Assembly: GCA_029861795.1 (NCBI GenBank)
Contig: JAOTYS010000149.1
Coordinates: 1-9,831 of the forward strand
Length of the DNA: 9,831 bases
Source: Gammaproteobacteria bacterium
GTDB taxonomy: Bacteria; Pseudomonadota; Gammaproteobacteria; Arenicellales; JAOTYS01
Reading direction: 5' to 3'
A program made the translations under genes and the position numbers. Below the pieces are notes generated by a model. That model did no database searches, had not been told where the DNA came from, and saw only the letters and a program-made list of their open reading frames with translations. Below, one piece after another: positions 1-9,134 of the stretch; position 1 is the first letter of the stretch, and each line of letters opens with the position of its first letter.

Positions 1-339
1 GCCGCAGCCGAGCGTGGCAAACAGCAGCACGAGCTCGCGGAGAAGAGGGCTGAAGAGAGATTGAAGGACGCCAAAACTCATGCCGGCGACATTATTGCCC
101 GCGCCGACAAGCGGGCAGTGGAGATTGTTGAGGAGGCCAAGTCTGAAGCACGCGGCGAAGGCCAGCGCATGCTCGAGGCGGCCCGTAGTGAAATTGATCG
201 GGAGATCCAAGGTGCTAAGGAGGATTTGCGAAAGCAGGTTGCGGCGCTCTCAGTGGCAGGTGCCGAACGAATACTGGGAAAAGAAATTGATCCCCAAGCG
301 CACACCAGCGCGTTGGATGATCTGGTGCGTCAGTTGTAA
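1..339 (+). CDS. atpF: ATP synthase Fo subunit b, C-terminal part (5' end outside window)
   Basis: The reading frame is open from base 1 to the TAA at 337-339 and gives 112 residues. Subunit b is the peripheral stalk of F1Fo ATP synthase: a dimeric coiled coil that links the membrane sector to the delta subunit and the F1 head. The visible part is almost entirely charged, Ala/Glu/Lys/Arg-rich helix, as expected for the dimerisation and delta-binding regions. It ends in a segment containing ELRKQV-like and AGAERIL-like stretches that match the E. coli b C-terminus (REELRKQVAILAVAGAEKI). By that alignment the first visible residue is near E. coli residue 46 of 156, so the N-terminal membrane anchor and start lie upstream. 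A TTG at 61 is in frame but is an internal leucine codon, not a start. The stop is 8 bases before atpH, so the two are probably translationally coupled. Confidence 0.95.
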   Translation, partial: AAAERGKQQHELAEKRAEERLKDAKTHAGDIIARADKRAVEIVEEAKSEARGEGQRMLEAARSEIDREIQGAKEDLRKQVAALSVAGAERILGKEIDPQAHTSALDDLVRQL

Positions 340-347
340 CAACCAAA

Positions 348-884
348 ATGGCCGACACCGCAGCCGTTGCAAGACCCTACGCCCAGGCAGTGTTTGAGCT
401 TGCCCGGGACGGCGGTGATTTCGCCCATTGGTCTGACATGTTGGCGTTTGCAACGGCGGTTGCCCATGACCCCACCATGCTCGCTCTGATCCATAGCCCG
501 AGAGTCGATGCAGAGCAACTTGCGCGATTGTTTATCGATGTTAGCGCAGACCGGCTTGACAAGGAGGGCACCAACTTCGTTCGCCTACTGACCCTGAATG
601 ATCGCTTAGCGGCGTTGCCTGACATTGCAGAGTTGTACGAGTCGCTGCGTGCTGAAGCCGAAGGGTTTGTTGAGGCGGAGCTAATCTCCGCTGCTGAAGT
701 AAGCGATGAGAAACAGCAAAAAATCGTGGAGGCTTTGGAGAGACGATTAAATCGCACCGTGAAGCTGGATTGCAAGATTGACACCACGTTGCTTGGAGGT
801 GCCATCATCCGTGCTGGTGATATGGTGATCGATGGTTCATTCAAGTCCGGCCTACAGAAACTCGCTGTAGCCCTTGTACGTTAG
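348..884 (+). CDS. atpH: ATP synthase F1 subunit delta
   Basis: The gene encodes 178 residues; E. coli delta has 177. Delta sits on top of the F1 alpha3beta3 head and joins it to the b-dimer stalk, so it is part of the stator that resists rotation. The N-terminal part (about residues 1-105) begins with the family-typical ARPYA.A.F.LA pattern and forms the helical bundle that binds alpha. The C-terminal part carries the conserved LLGG.II..GD.VIDGS segment around residues 147-163, followed by a short helix ending in R178. The ATG at 348 is fixed by the conserved N-terminus. No Shine-Dalgarno sequence is seen before it: the bases just upstream are A/C-rich and the gap to the atpF stop is 8 bases. 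Initiation by ribosomes finishing atpF is therefore likely. Identity is secure from both sequence and position. Confidence 0.97.
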   Translation: MADTAAVARPYAQAVFELARDGGDFAHWSDMLAFATAVAHDPTMLALIHSPRVDAEQLARLFIDVSADRLDKEGTNFVRLLTLNDRLAALPDIAELYESLRAEAEGFVEAELISAAEVSDEKQQKIVEALERRLNRTVKLDCKIDTTLLGGAIIRAGDMVIDGSFKSGLQKLAVALVR

Positions 885-944
885 CCCCATTTGTTTGGTG
901 AGAGGCGGCGCTCAAAGCAATGAGTGGCACACGAATTGTTAGCT

Positions 945-950
945 AGAGGA
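945..950 (+). promoter_or_regulatory. Shine-Dalgarno sequence of atpA, sets the start at 959
   Basis: AGAGGA lies 8 bases before the ATG at 959. The alternative in-frame starts are a TTG at 953 (only 2 bases from the motif) and an ATG at 965 (14 bases away), so the spacing favours 959. Confidence 0.75.
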
Positions 951-958
951 ATTTGGTT

Positions 959-2506
959 ATGACCATGCAACTTAACCCCTCCGAAATCAGTGAGCTGATC
1001 AAGGCTAGGATCAAGGACTTCGAAGCCGTCGCCGAGGCGCGTACTGAAGGTAGCGTTGTCAGCTTAACCGATGGTATCGCACGTGTTCATGGACTCGCCG
1101 ACGCTATGCAAGGTGAGATGTTGGAATTCCCAAACGAAACATATGGTCTCGCGCTAAACCTTGAGCGTGACTCAGTGGGTGCCGTGATTCTCGGTGCCTA
1201 TGAACACATCACCGAAGGCGACACGGTGAAGTGCACTGGCCGCATCCTGGAAGTCCCGGTGGGAGAAGCGCTATTGGGGCGCGTGGTGGATTCACTGGGC
1301 AGCCCAATCGATGGCAAGGGGAGTATTGACTATGCTGGAACCTCCCCTATCGAGAAGGTGGCCCCTGGCGTGATCACCCGTCAGTCTGTATCGCAGCCGG
1401 TGCAGACGGGATTGAAGTCCATCGACGCGATGGTTCCAGTTGGTCGCGGTCAGCGGGAATTGATTATTGGTGACCGCCAGACTGGCAAGACGGCGGTCGC
1501 GATCGACACCATCATTAACCAAAAAGGCACCGGGATTAAATGCATCTATGTTGCAATAGGCCAAAAGGCGTCGTCCGTAGCGAATGTGGTGCGCAAGCTC
1601 GAAGAGCACGGGGCCATGGAGCACACCGTCGTGGTGTCGGCTTCGGCAGCGAATTCGGCGGCCATGCAATATATCGCGCCTTATTCTGGTTGCGCCATGG
1701 GAGAGTACTTTCGCGATAAGGGTGAAGATGCGCTAATCATTTACGATGATTTGACCAAACAAGCCTGGGCATATCGCCAGGTGTCGCTGCTGCTGCGTAG
1801 GCCACCGGGTCGTGAGGCATATCCGGGGGATGTTTTCTATTTGCACTCAAGATTGCTGGAACGAGCTGCACGCATCAACGAGCAGGAGGTTTCTCGGATC
1901 ACGGACGGTAAGGTCACCGGCCGCACGGGCTCGCTAACGGCGTTACCGATTATCGAGACCCAAGCCGGCGACGTGTCGGCATTCGTGCCGACTAATGTCA
2001 TCTCCATCACTGACGGTCAGATCTTTCTTGAGAGTGACTTGTTTAATGCCGGCATTCGGCCGGCGATCAACGCCGGATTGTCTGTGTCTCGTGTGGGTGG
2101 AGCTGCTCAGACAAACATCATCAAGAAACTCGGCGGCGGTGTACGCCTCGCGCTCGCTCAGTACCGCGAGTTGGCCGCTTTCTCCCAGTTCGCATCCGAT
2201 CTTGACGAGGCCACTCGCAAGCAACTTGAACGCGGTCAGCGGGTGACCGAGATGATGAAACAGAAGCAATACACTCCTATGTCGGTGGCTGAGATGGCGG
2301 TTTCACTGTACGCGGTGAACGAGGGTTATCTTGACGATGTGGACGAGAACAAAGTGGTGGATTTTGAACAGGCGCTACAGGCGTACATGAGATCCAGCCA
2401 TGGTGAACTGTTAAGTAGTATCAACGAGAATTGTGAATACGACGACGACACCGCCAAGGCACTGGGCGACGCGCTGACTGACTTTAAGGCTAATCATACT
2501 TGGTAG
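959..2506 (+). CDS. atpA: ATP synthase F1 subunit alpha
   Basis: With the start at 959 the product has 515 residues; E. coli alpha has 513 and begins at the residue corresponding to the ATG at 965. Alpha alternates with beta in the F1 hexamer and carries the non-catalytic nucleotide sites. Domains run in the usual order: N-terminal beta-barrel (about 1-95), nucleotide-binding domain (about 96-380) and C-terminal helical domain. The Walker A motif GDRQTGKT is at residues 171-178. The [22 protein letters not shown] region follows. The SVSRVGG motif holds Arg378, equivalent to the E. coli arginine finger Arg376 that reaches into the beta catalytic site. The last residues end in the expected FKA..TW pattern. 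The gene lies 74 bases after atpH and 63 before atpG. No missing key residue was noticed. Confidence 0.98.
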   Translation: MTMQLNPSEISELIKARIKDFEAVAEARTEGSVVSLTDGIARVHGLADAMQGEMLEFPNETYGLALNLERDSVGAVILGAYEHITEGDTVKCTGRILEVPVGEALLGRVVDSLGSPIDGKGSIDYAGTSPIEKVAPGVITRQSVSQPVQTGLKSIDAMVPVGRGQRELIIGDRQTGKTAVAIDTIINQKGTGIKCIYVAIGQKASSVANVVRKLEEHGAMEHTVVVSASAANSAAMQYIAPYSGCAMGEYFRDKGEDALIIYDDLTKQAWAYRQVSLLLRRPPGREAYPGDVFYLHSRLLERAARINEQEVSRITDGKVTGRTGSLTALPIIETQAGDVSAFVPTNVISITDGQIFLESDLFNAGIRPAINAGLSVSRVGGAAQTNIIKKLGGGVRLALAQYRELAAFSQFASDLDEATRKQLERGQRVTEMMKQKQYTPMSVAEMAVSLYAVNEGYLDDVDENKVVDFEQALQAYMRSSHGELLSSINENCEYDDDTAKALGDALTDFKANHTW

Positions 2507-2508
2507 AT

Positions 2509-2526
2509 GTGCAGAATGTTTTGCAC
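2509..2526 (+). other. Small inverted repeat in the atpA-atpG gap
   Basis: GTGCA (2509-2513) and TGCAC (2522-2526) are exact reverse complements separated by 8 bases, starting 2 bases after the atpA stop. The stem is short and no T-run follows, so it is not a terminator. It could be a weak mRNA hairpin between cistrons, or chance. Confidence 0.3.
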
Positions 2527-2569
2527 GGTTCTTTCTGGTGAGACCACTTAATCAACGATAAGCACGACG

Positions 2570-3436
2570 ATGGCGGGCGCCAAAGAAATTCGTAAGAAGA
2601 TCAAGAGTATTCAAAATACTCAGAAGATCACCAAGGCCATGGAGATGGTGGCTGCGAGCAAAATGCGAAAAGCCCAGGATCGTATGTTGGCCGCTCGACC
2701 ATACGCGAACAAGATGCGTAATGTCGTCGCTCACCTGGCCCATGCTCATCCGGAATACAAGCACCCTTATGTCAGCACACGGGAGAATCCCAAACGGGTC
2801 GGATTGGTCGTAATCTCCACAGATCGAGGTCTGTGTGGGGGGCTCAACGTCAATATGTTTAGGGCAACCGTGGCCAAGATGTCGGAATGGGACAAGCAAG
2901 GCATCGAAATCGACCTCACCACCATTGGCGCTAAAGGATTAGGGTTTTTCAAACGTATGGGTGGCAATATTGTGTCGGAGGCTACCCATCTTGGTGATAC
3001 CCCCGCATTGGTGGACTTAATCGGTACCATTAAGGTGATGCTGGACGCCTACGGCGAAAACACTATCGACAGATTATTCATGGTAAACAATGATTTTGTT
3101 AATACCATGACCCAAAGTCCTCATGTTGAGCAGCTTTTGCCGATCGAAACCGAAGAACCTGAAGAAGCGCTGAAACACTACTGGGACTATCTGTATGAAC
3201 CTGACGCAAGAGATGTGCTAGACGCGTTGATGACGCGATACATCGAATCGCTCATCTACCAAGGCGTGGTGGAAAATATAGCGTGCGAGCAAGCGGCGCG
3301 TATGGTGGCGATGAAATCAGCGTCGGATAACGCTGGAACCCTGATAGACGAATTGCAGCTGGTGTATAACAAGGCGCGACAAGCTGCGATCACTCAGGAG
3401 ATATCGGAGATCGTTGGTGGCGCAGCAGCAGTATGA
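2570..3436 (+). CDS. atpG: ATP synthase F1 subunit gamma
   Basis: The gene encodes 288 residues; E. coli gamma has 287. Gamma is the central rotor shaft whose long N- and C-terminal helices form an antiparallel coiled coil inside the alpha3beta3 ring. The N-terminus [20 protein letters not shown] and the following [15 protein letters not shown] helix are almost identical to E. coli. The conserved [11 protein letters not shown] motif is at about residues 84-94. The C-terminal helix carries [12 protein letters not shown] and ends [20 protein letters not shown]. The start at 2570 is fixed by this N-terminus and by an in-frame TAA at 2549-2551. No convincing Shine-Dalgarno sequence is present: the nearest GGTGAG is about 27 bases upstream. 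Gamma is needed at one copy per three alpha and beta, so a weak initiation site would fit its stoichiometry (inference). Confidence 0.97.
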   Translation: MAGAKEIRKKIKSIQNTQKITKAMEMVAASKMRKAQDRMLAARPYANKMRNVVAHLAHAHPEYKHPYVSTRENPKRVGLVVISTDRGLCGGLNVNMFRATVAKMSEWDKQGIEIDLTTIGAKGLGFFKRMGGNIVSEATHLGDTPALVDLIGTIKVMLDAYGENTIDRLFMVNNDFVNTMTQSPHVEQLLPIETEEPEEALKHYWDYLYEPDARDVLDALMTRYIESLIYQGVVENIACEQAARMVAMKSASDNAGTLIDELQLVYNKARQAAITQEISEIVGGAAAV

Positions 3437-3451
3437 GACTTGTGTGCGTGA

Positions 3452-4888
<1,437 letters not shown>

Positions 4889-4893
4889 GATTT

Positions 4894-4898
4894 GGTGA
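4894..4898 (+). promoter_or_regulatory. Shine-Dalgarno sequence of atpC
   Basis: GGTGA lies 10 bases before the ATG at 4909 and 16 before a second in-frame ATG at 4915. This favours 4909, which also restores the MAMT N-terminus of E. coli epsilon. Confidence 0.6.
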
Positions 4899-4908
4899 CG
4901 AAATTTTT

Positions 4909-5334
4909 ATGGCGATGACCCTACATATAGATATCGTGAGTGCGGAGGAAGAGATTCACTCCGGGACAGCGACCGTCGTGTATGCACCCGCCGAGATGGG
5001 AGAGGTCGGCATCTATCCCCGTCATGCCCCTATGCTGACTCGGCTCAAACCGGGTGAGGTTCGGGTCCAACAGGAGAATGGCGAGGAGTTGTTTTTCTTT
5101 GTCTCCGGAGGCCTTTTGGAAGTGCAGCCTCACGTGGTGACGGTGCTGTCCGATACCGCGATCCGCGCCAAGGACTTGGACGAGGCGGCCGCCCTGGAAG
5201 CCCAAAAGCGCGCCGAGCAGGCGTTGCAGGATCGAAAATCGGATATGGATTATGCCAAGGCCAAGGCGGAGCTTGTGGCTGCCGCCGCCCAGATACGTGC
5301 TATCCAGAATCTAAAGAAAAAAGGGCGTCACTAG
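4909..5334 (+). CDS. atpC: ATP synthase F1 subunit epsilon
   Basis: The gene encodes 141 residues; E. coli epsilon has 139. Epsilon binds the foot of gamma, helps couple it to the c-ring and can inhibit ATP hydrolysis through its mobile C-terminal helices. The N-terminal beta-sandwich (about residues 1-86) shows the family signatures GE.GIYP.HAP.LT and SGG.LEVQP..VTVL.DTAIR. From about residue 88 ([16 protein letters not shown]) the protein is a charged helical hairpin ending in a basic tail. It is the last gene of the atp operon in this window, 20 bases after atpD and 145 before glmU. Position and sequence agree. Confidence 0.96.
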   Translation: MAMTLHIDIVSAEEEIHSGTATVVYAPAEMGEVGIYPRHAPMLTRLKPGEVRVQQENGEELFFFVSGGLLEVQPHVVTVLSDTAIRAKDLDEAAALEAQKRAEQALQDRKSDMDYAKAKAELVAAAAQIRAIQNLKKKGRH

Positions 5335-5366
5335 TTCCGCTGTCAGAGCTTGAGCCACGGCTAGTG

Positions 5367-5382
5367 CGGCGCAGATACGCCG
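5367..5382 (+). other. Weak hairpin in the atpC-glmU gap, not a clear terminator
   Basis: CGGCG (5367-5371) and CGCCG (5378-5382) are exact reverse complements around a 6-base loop. An overlapping alternative pairs CGGCAG (5381-5386) with CTGCTG (5397-5402), with one G-T wobble. Neither is followed by a T-run on the plus strand. The stretch 5335-5479 therefore has no recognisable intrinsic terminator, and read-through from atpC into glmU is possible. Confidence 0.3.
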
Positions 5383-5463
5383 GCAGTAAAAAAGGCCTGC
5401 TGTTCCCACTTCGTGATCTTGCACATCCGACAACTGATTCGCTGCAGGGGCGTGACCGCTGCC

Positions 5464-5472
5464 TGCTAAAAT
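5464..5472 (+). promoter_or_regulatory. Candidate extended -10 promoter of glmU
   Basis: TGC followed by TAAAAT (5467-5472) matches the extended -10 pattern TGnTATAAT with one mismatch in the hexamer. No good -35 hexamer is seen at the usual distance, which an extended -10 can tolerate. The predicted start point, about 7 bases downstream, falls at 5479-5480, on the glmU ATG. No Shine-Dalgarno sequence precedes that ATG. Confidence 0.45.
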
Positions 5473-5479
5473 TACTTGT

Positions 5480-6847
5480 ATGAGCGCTCCCTTAGAAGTC
5501 GCAATCCTCGCTGCTGGCAAGGGCACTCGGATGCACTCCGAACGACCCAAGGTGTTACAGGACTTGGGAGGCAAGGCCCTATTGGAACATGTACTGGATT
5601 GTGCGAAGCGAATAGGTGCGGATGCCACTCACGTGGTCTATGGTCATGGTGGCGACGATGTTCCGGATAGTTTTCCATCAACCGGAGTGAATTGGATATG
5701 CCAGTCCGAGCAGCTCGGTACTGGCCACGCCGTGATGCAGGTGTTGCCGCACACGGCACCCGACGCAATCGTCGTGGTGATGTATGGCGATGTACCACTG
5801 ATTTCCGCCCGGACTCTACAAGCGCTCGCGGAGGCGGCGGCAGATTCACTGGCTATACTCACTGTAGAGCTCGATGATCCGCAAGGGTATGGCCGCATCA
5901 TACGGGACAGTGACGGCCAGATCATGCGCATAGTGGAGCAGCGCGATGCCACTGCGACTGAGTTGGCAATCCGTGAGGTGAATACTGGTTTCATAGTCGC
6001 ACCGGCCGCCCGCCTGCGGGACTGGCTGGCACGAACAAACAACGATAACGCACAAGGGGAATATTATCTAACTGATGTGGTTGGCTTAGCCGTTGCTGAC
6101 GGCATTAGAATTAGCGATAGGCAACCAGCGGATCGCTGGGAAGTTTTAGGAGTCAACAGTAAGTCGGAGCTCGCGAAGTTGGAGCGAAAATATCAGCAGC
6201 AGCAGGCGGAACGACTAATGTCTCAAGGCGTTACGCTGCGTGATCCCAACCGCATTGATATCCGAGGCGAGGTGGTTGCTGGGCGGGATTGCGTTATCGA
6301 TGTCAATGTTGTGCTGGAAGGCAAAGTCACCCTGGCAGATGGTGTGACCGTCGGGCCGAACAACTTTATTCGAGACTCAAACATCGGTCCGGGCGTGGCC
6401 GTGTTGCCAAATTGCGTGATTGAGGAAGCAAACATCGCACAAGGATGCAGAATCGGACCGTTCTCGAGGATTAGGCCAGGCACTGAGCTCGGACCTGGTG
6501 TGAATATTGGTAATTTTGTAGAGACCAAGAATTCAAAAATTGCCGCGGGCTCCAAGGTCAACCACTTGAGTTACGTAGGCGACAGTGATGTGGGCCGTGA
6601 TGTGAATATTGGCGCAGGTGTGATCACTTGCAATTACGATGGTGCTAACAAGCACCGCACCCAAATAGAGGATGGTGTGTTTGTCGGCTCTGACTGCCAA
6701 CTGGTGGCACCTGTCAAGATTGGAGAGAGCGCAACCATCGGTGCGGGCTCTACCATTGTAAAAGATGTTCCTGCAGGAGGACTGACCTTTAGCCGGGCGA
6801 AACAACGCACGGTCTCTGGCTGGCAACGACCGAAGAAAGGCAAATAA
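5480..6847 (+). CDS. glmU: Bifunctional GlcN-1-P acetyltransferase / GlcNAc-1-P uridyltransferase
   Basis: The gene encodes 455 residues; E. coli GlmU has 456. The C-terminal domain acetylates glucosamine-1-phosphate with acetyl-CoA, and the N-terminal domain then transfers UMP from UTP to give UDP-GlcNAc, the cytoplasmic precursor of peptidoglycan and lipid A. The uridyltransferase domain starts with the nucleotide motif LAAGKGTRM......K (residues 10-24). It has Asp104 in YGDVPLI and Asn226 in VNSKSEL, equivalent to the E. coli metal ligands Asp105 and Asn227. After a linker helix (about 229-250), hexapeptide repeats form a left-handed beta-helix. This carries His362 (E. coli catalytic His363) in NHLSYVGD, then the NYDGANK segment. 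No earlier in-frame start exists before the upstream stop. There is no Shine-Dalgarno sequence, and a -10-like element ends 7 bases upstream. The TAA overlaps the glmS Shine-Dalgarno region. Confidence 0.97.
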   Translation: MSAPLEVAILAAGKGTRMHSERPKVLQDLGGKALLEHVLDCAKRIGADATHVVYGHGGDDVPDSFPSTGVNWICQSEQLGTGHAVMQVLPHTAPDAIVVVMYGDVPLISARTLQALAEAAADSLAILTVELDDPQGYGRIIRDSDGQIMRIVEQRDATATELAIREVNTGFIVAPAARLRDWLARTNNDNAQGEYYLTDVVGLAVADGIRISDRQPADRWEVLGVNSKSELAKLERKYQQQQAERLMSQGVTLRDPNRIDIRGEVVAGRDCVIDVNVVLEGKVTLADGVTVGPNNFIRDSNIGPGVAVLPNCVIEEANIAQGCRIGPFSRIRPGTELGPGVNIGNFVETKNSKIAAGSKVNHLSYVGDSDVGRDVNIGAGVITCNYDGANKHRTQIEDGVFVGSDCQLVAPVKIGESATIGAGSTIVKDVPAGGLTFSRAKQRTVSGWQRPKKGK

Positions 6848-6856
6848 GGAGTGGAG
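6846..6856 (+). promoter_or_regulatory. Shine-Dalgarno region of glmS, overlapping the glmU stop
   Basis: AAGGAG (6846-6851) lies 10 bases and a second GGAG (6853-6856) 5 bases before the ATG at 6862. The first motif shares bases with the glmU TAA (6845-6847). An in-frame GTG at 6856 lies inside this region and is not a plausible start, because GlmS must begin Met-Cys. Confidence 0.75.
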
Positions 6857-6861
6857 TGCTG

Positions 6862-8691
6862 ATGTGCGGAATAGTGGGGGCAGTGGCGGGCCAAGATGTG
6901 GTGCCCATTCTGTTAGAGGGGCTACGTCGAATGGAATATCGTGGCTATGATTCTTCGGGTCTTGCAGTCATCCATCGGTCCGAAGGAATACAACGTGCCC
7001 GGGCCGTTGGTAAGGTGAAGAAGCTTGAAGATGCACTAGCCCAAAAGCCTCTGGCCGGCGGAACTGGAATCGCACACACTCGCTGGGCTACTCATGGCAA
7101 GCCAACGGAGCAGAATGCGCACCCTCACATCTCTTACGAGTCTGTTGCGTTGGTGCACAACGGCATCATCGAAAACCACGAAGCTATCCGTGCCAAGCAA
7201 ATAGCCGCCGGGTACGAGTTCAACTCGGACACTGACACCGAGGTTGTCGTTCATCAGGTCCACAGCCATGTAAAGAAGGGGCTGAACTTGTTCGAAGCGG
7301 TACAGGCCACCGTCGGAGAACTCGAGGGGGCGTACGCCCTAGGCGTAATTTGGGTGGATGACCCTAGCCGGGTTGTGGCGGCCAGACGAGGACCGCCACT
7401 AGTGATCGGACTGGGCGACGGCCAGGCCTTTGTAGCTTCTGACATGGCCGCACTGATTGCAGTGACCAGACGGTTTATCGTGCTCGAAGATGGTGATGTG
7501 GCCGAAGTGACCCCGACTGGGGTGACCGTTGTGGACGGATCCGGCCGACAAGTTGAGCGTCCAATTCACACCAGCAAACTCAGTACCGATGCAGCAAATT
7601 TGGGCAACTTCCGCCACTTCATGCAAAAGGAGATCTTCGAGCAGGCCCAGGCGGTGGCCGATACGTTGGAAGGCAGAATTACAGGGCACTCAGTGCTGGA
7701 GGAGGCTTTCGGGCCTGGCGCAACAGAGGTCTTCGATCGGACGCAGTCGGTACAGATCATTGCCTGTGGTACCAGTTATCACGCTGGTCTAGTGGCAAAG
7801 CAATGGTTTGAGTCTTATGGCGTGCCCTGTAATGTGGAAGTCGCCAGTGAGTTTCGCTACCGCCAACACGTGGTGCCCGACGATTGTTTGGTGGTCACTA
7901 TATCCCAGTCCGGTGAGACCGCGGATACCTTGGCGGCGTTAGCGCAAGCCACGCGGCTTGGCTTTAGCCATTCGCTTGTAATCTGCAACGTGCCAGAAAG
8001 TTCCCTGGTTAGAGAATCCGATTTGGTACTGATGACTCATGCGGGGCCCGAGATTGGGGTCGCATCCACCAAGGCATTTACTACCCAACTGACGGCGCTG
8101 ATGTTGCTAGGAATTGTTCTGGGTCGCCGGCGTAAGTTGAGCAAAGAAACGGAAGCAAATTTGGTCTCTGAGCTGCGCACGCTGCCGGCAAAGATCGAGC
8201 AAGCACTTAACCTAGACGAGCGGATACAAGAGATCGCTGCAATGTTTGGTGACAAGCACCATGCTCTGTTTTTAGGTCGGGGTGCGCACTATCCCATTGC
8301 GCTTGAAGGTGCACTTAAGCTCAAAGAGATCTCTTATATCCATGCCGAAGCCTACCCCGCAGGGGAGTTGAAACACGGACCGCTAGCCTTAGTGGATGCC
8401 TCCATGCCAGTGGTCGCGGTAGCACCGAACAACCAACTTTTAGAAAAGCTTAAATCAAATATCCAAGAGGTCCGTGCCCGCGGCGGACGCCTTACCGTAT
8501 TTGCTGATCCGGCAGCAGGGATCGAAGGCGACGACGGTATGCAGGTGGTGGACGTCGCGCCAGTGGATGATTCCATCGCCCCAATCATTTACACCATTCC
8601 CCTACAACTGCTCGCTTACCATGTTGCGGTCATAAAGGGTACCGACGTGGACAAGCCCCGGAATCTCGCGAAGTCTGTGACGGTGGAGTAG
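6862..8691 (+). CDS. glmS: Glutamine-fructose-6-phosphate aminotransferase (isomerizing)
   Basis: Taken from the ATG at 6862 the protein has 609 residues, as in E. coli. It converts fructose-6-phosphate and glutamine to glucosamine-6-phosphate and glutamate, the first committed step to UDP-GlcNAc. The start is decided by chemistry: Cys2 in MCGIVGAV becomes the N-terminal nucleophile of the glutaminase domain once Met is removed. The glutaminase domain (about 2-240) contains EYRGYDS, HTRWATHG (72-79, Arg74) and HNGIIENH. Two sugar-isomerase (SIS) domains follow, with CGTSYHA, SQSGETADT (348-356), STKAFTTQ and EALKLKEISY-type and ELKHGPLAL segments. The C-terminal tail ends NLAKSVTVE with Lys604 (Lys603 in mature numbering), which forms the Schiff base with fructose-6-phosphate in the E. 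coli enzyme. It lies 14 bases after glmU, so both are probably on one transcript. Confidence 0.98.
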   Translation: MCGIVGAVAGQDVVPILLEGLRRMEYRGYDSSGLAVIHRSEGIQRARAVGKVKKLEDALAQKPLAGGTGIAHTRWATHGKPTEQNAHPHISYESVALVHNGIIENHEAIRAKQIAAGYEFNSDTDTEVVVHQVHSHVKKGLNLFEAVQATVGELEGAYALGVIWVDDPSRVVAARRGPPLVIGLGDGQAFVASDMAALIAVTRRFIVLEDGDVAEVTPTGVTVVDGSGRQVERPIHTSKLSTDAANLGNFRHFMQKEIFEQAQAVADTLEGRITGHSVLEEAFGPGATEVFDRTQSVQIIACGTSYHAGLVAKQWFESYGVPCNVEVASEFRYRQHVVPDDCLVVTISQSGETADTLAALAQATRLGFSHSLVICNVPESSLVRESDLVLMTHAGPEIGVASTKAFTTQLTALMLLGIVLGRRRKLSKETEANLVSELRTLPAKIEQALNLDERIQEIAAMFGDKHHALFLGRGAHYPIALEGALKLKEISYIHAEAYPAGELKHGPLALVDASMPVVAVAPNNQLLEKLKSNIQEVRARGGRLTVFADPAAGIEGDDGMQVVDVAPVDDSIAPIIYTIPLQLLAYHVAVIKGTDVDKPRNLAKSVTVE

Positions 8692-8696
8692 CAATG

Positions 8697-8735
8697 TTGT
8701 ACATGTAGCGTAGGTAACCATATTAAAGCGGGGGT
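8697..8735 (+). promoter_or_regulatory. Weak candidate promoter and Shine-Dalgarno before the 119-residue gene
   Basis: In the 54-base gap after glmS, TTGTAC (8697-8702) and TATTAA (8721-8726) are 18 bases apart and match the sigma70 hexamers at 3 and 4 of 6 positions. GGGGGT (8730-8735) could pair with the 16S anti-Shine-Dalgarno with one G-U pair, 10 bases before the ATG at 8746. A TATTCT at 8735-8740 is another poor -10 candidate. No terminator-like hairpin with T-run follows glmS, so co-transcription with glmS is also possible. Confidence 0.25.
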
Positions 8736-8745
8736 ATTCTTTTAG

Positions 8746-9105
8746 ATGAAAGTCAATGATTTGTTATCAAAATGGGAGACCACTCCCAGCAAACAACTTA
8801 CAGCGCGTAGTTATTCGGTTCGTTTGCCAGTTTCGGACGCAGCACAGATTGCGGCGCTCGCCGATATGTATCCGGCCTATACCAAGACCCAGATCATTAC
8901 CGATCTGCTCTCCGCCGCCCTTGACGAGCTTGAAGCAACGTTGCCTTACGTGCAAGGCGCTGAGGTGATTTCGGCGGATGATCAAGGCGATCCAATTTAC
9001 CAAGATACAGGCCCAGCGCTTCGATTCCGTGAATTGACCCGGACTTACGCCCGACAGCTCGAAGAGGAAGCCGAGCAGACACGAAAGCAGAAGCGCTCGG
9101 CGTAG
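8746..9105 (+). CDS. Conserved protein of unknown function with a ribbon-helix-helix-like core
   Basis: The gene encodes 119 residues with no signal peptide or membrane segment, so it is probably cytoplasmic. Residues 23-63 look like a ribbon-helix-helix fold: a short strand YSVRL (23-27), Pro28, helix A (about 30-41, SDAAQIAALADM), a turn around PAYTKT (43-48) and helix B (about 49-63, QIITDLLSAALDELE). The pattern resembles Arc/CopG/MetJ-type DNA-binding proteins. A conserved-looking acidic middle (YVQGAEVISADDQGDPIY, 68-85) and a charged C-terminal helix (about 92-117) follow. I recall similar proteins in pseudomonads carrying the automatic label 'type 1 pili tip component'; nothing here supports a pilus role. 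The gene lies 54 bases after glmS and 64 before uvrD, and is codirectional with both. Coding status is well supported by composition and its fit between neighbours; function is unknown. Confidence 0.85.
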   Translation: MKVNDLLSKWETTPSKQLTARSYSVRLPVSDAAQIAALADMYPAYTKTQIITDLLSAALDELEATLPYVQGAEVISADDQGDPIYQDTGPALRFRELTRTYARQLEEEAEQTRKQKRSA

Positions 9106-9134
9106 CGCGGCACCGCTTGAACCCTGGACTTCTT

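Noticed and set aside
80..397. 105-codon plus-strand frame across the atpF-atpH junction
   Set aside because: It overlaps the real atpF and atpH frames in another phase and its Arg/Ser/Cys-rich translation looks non-biological.
377..844. 155-codon minus-strand frame opposite atpH
   Set aside because: Ser/Arg-rich antisense translation of a conserved gene, with no recognisable motif.
6848..6861. glmS ribozyme/riboswitch before glmS
   Set aside because: That element is known from Gram-positive bacteria and needs well over 100 bases; only 14 non-coding bases exist here.
9093..9108. GCGCT / AGCGC inverted repeat across the stop codon of the 119-residue gene
   Set aside because: Only 5 bases per arm in GC-rich sequence, mostly inside the coding end, and no T-run follows. 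Likely chance.
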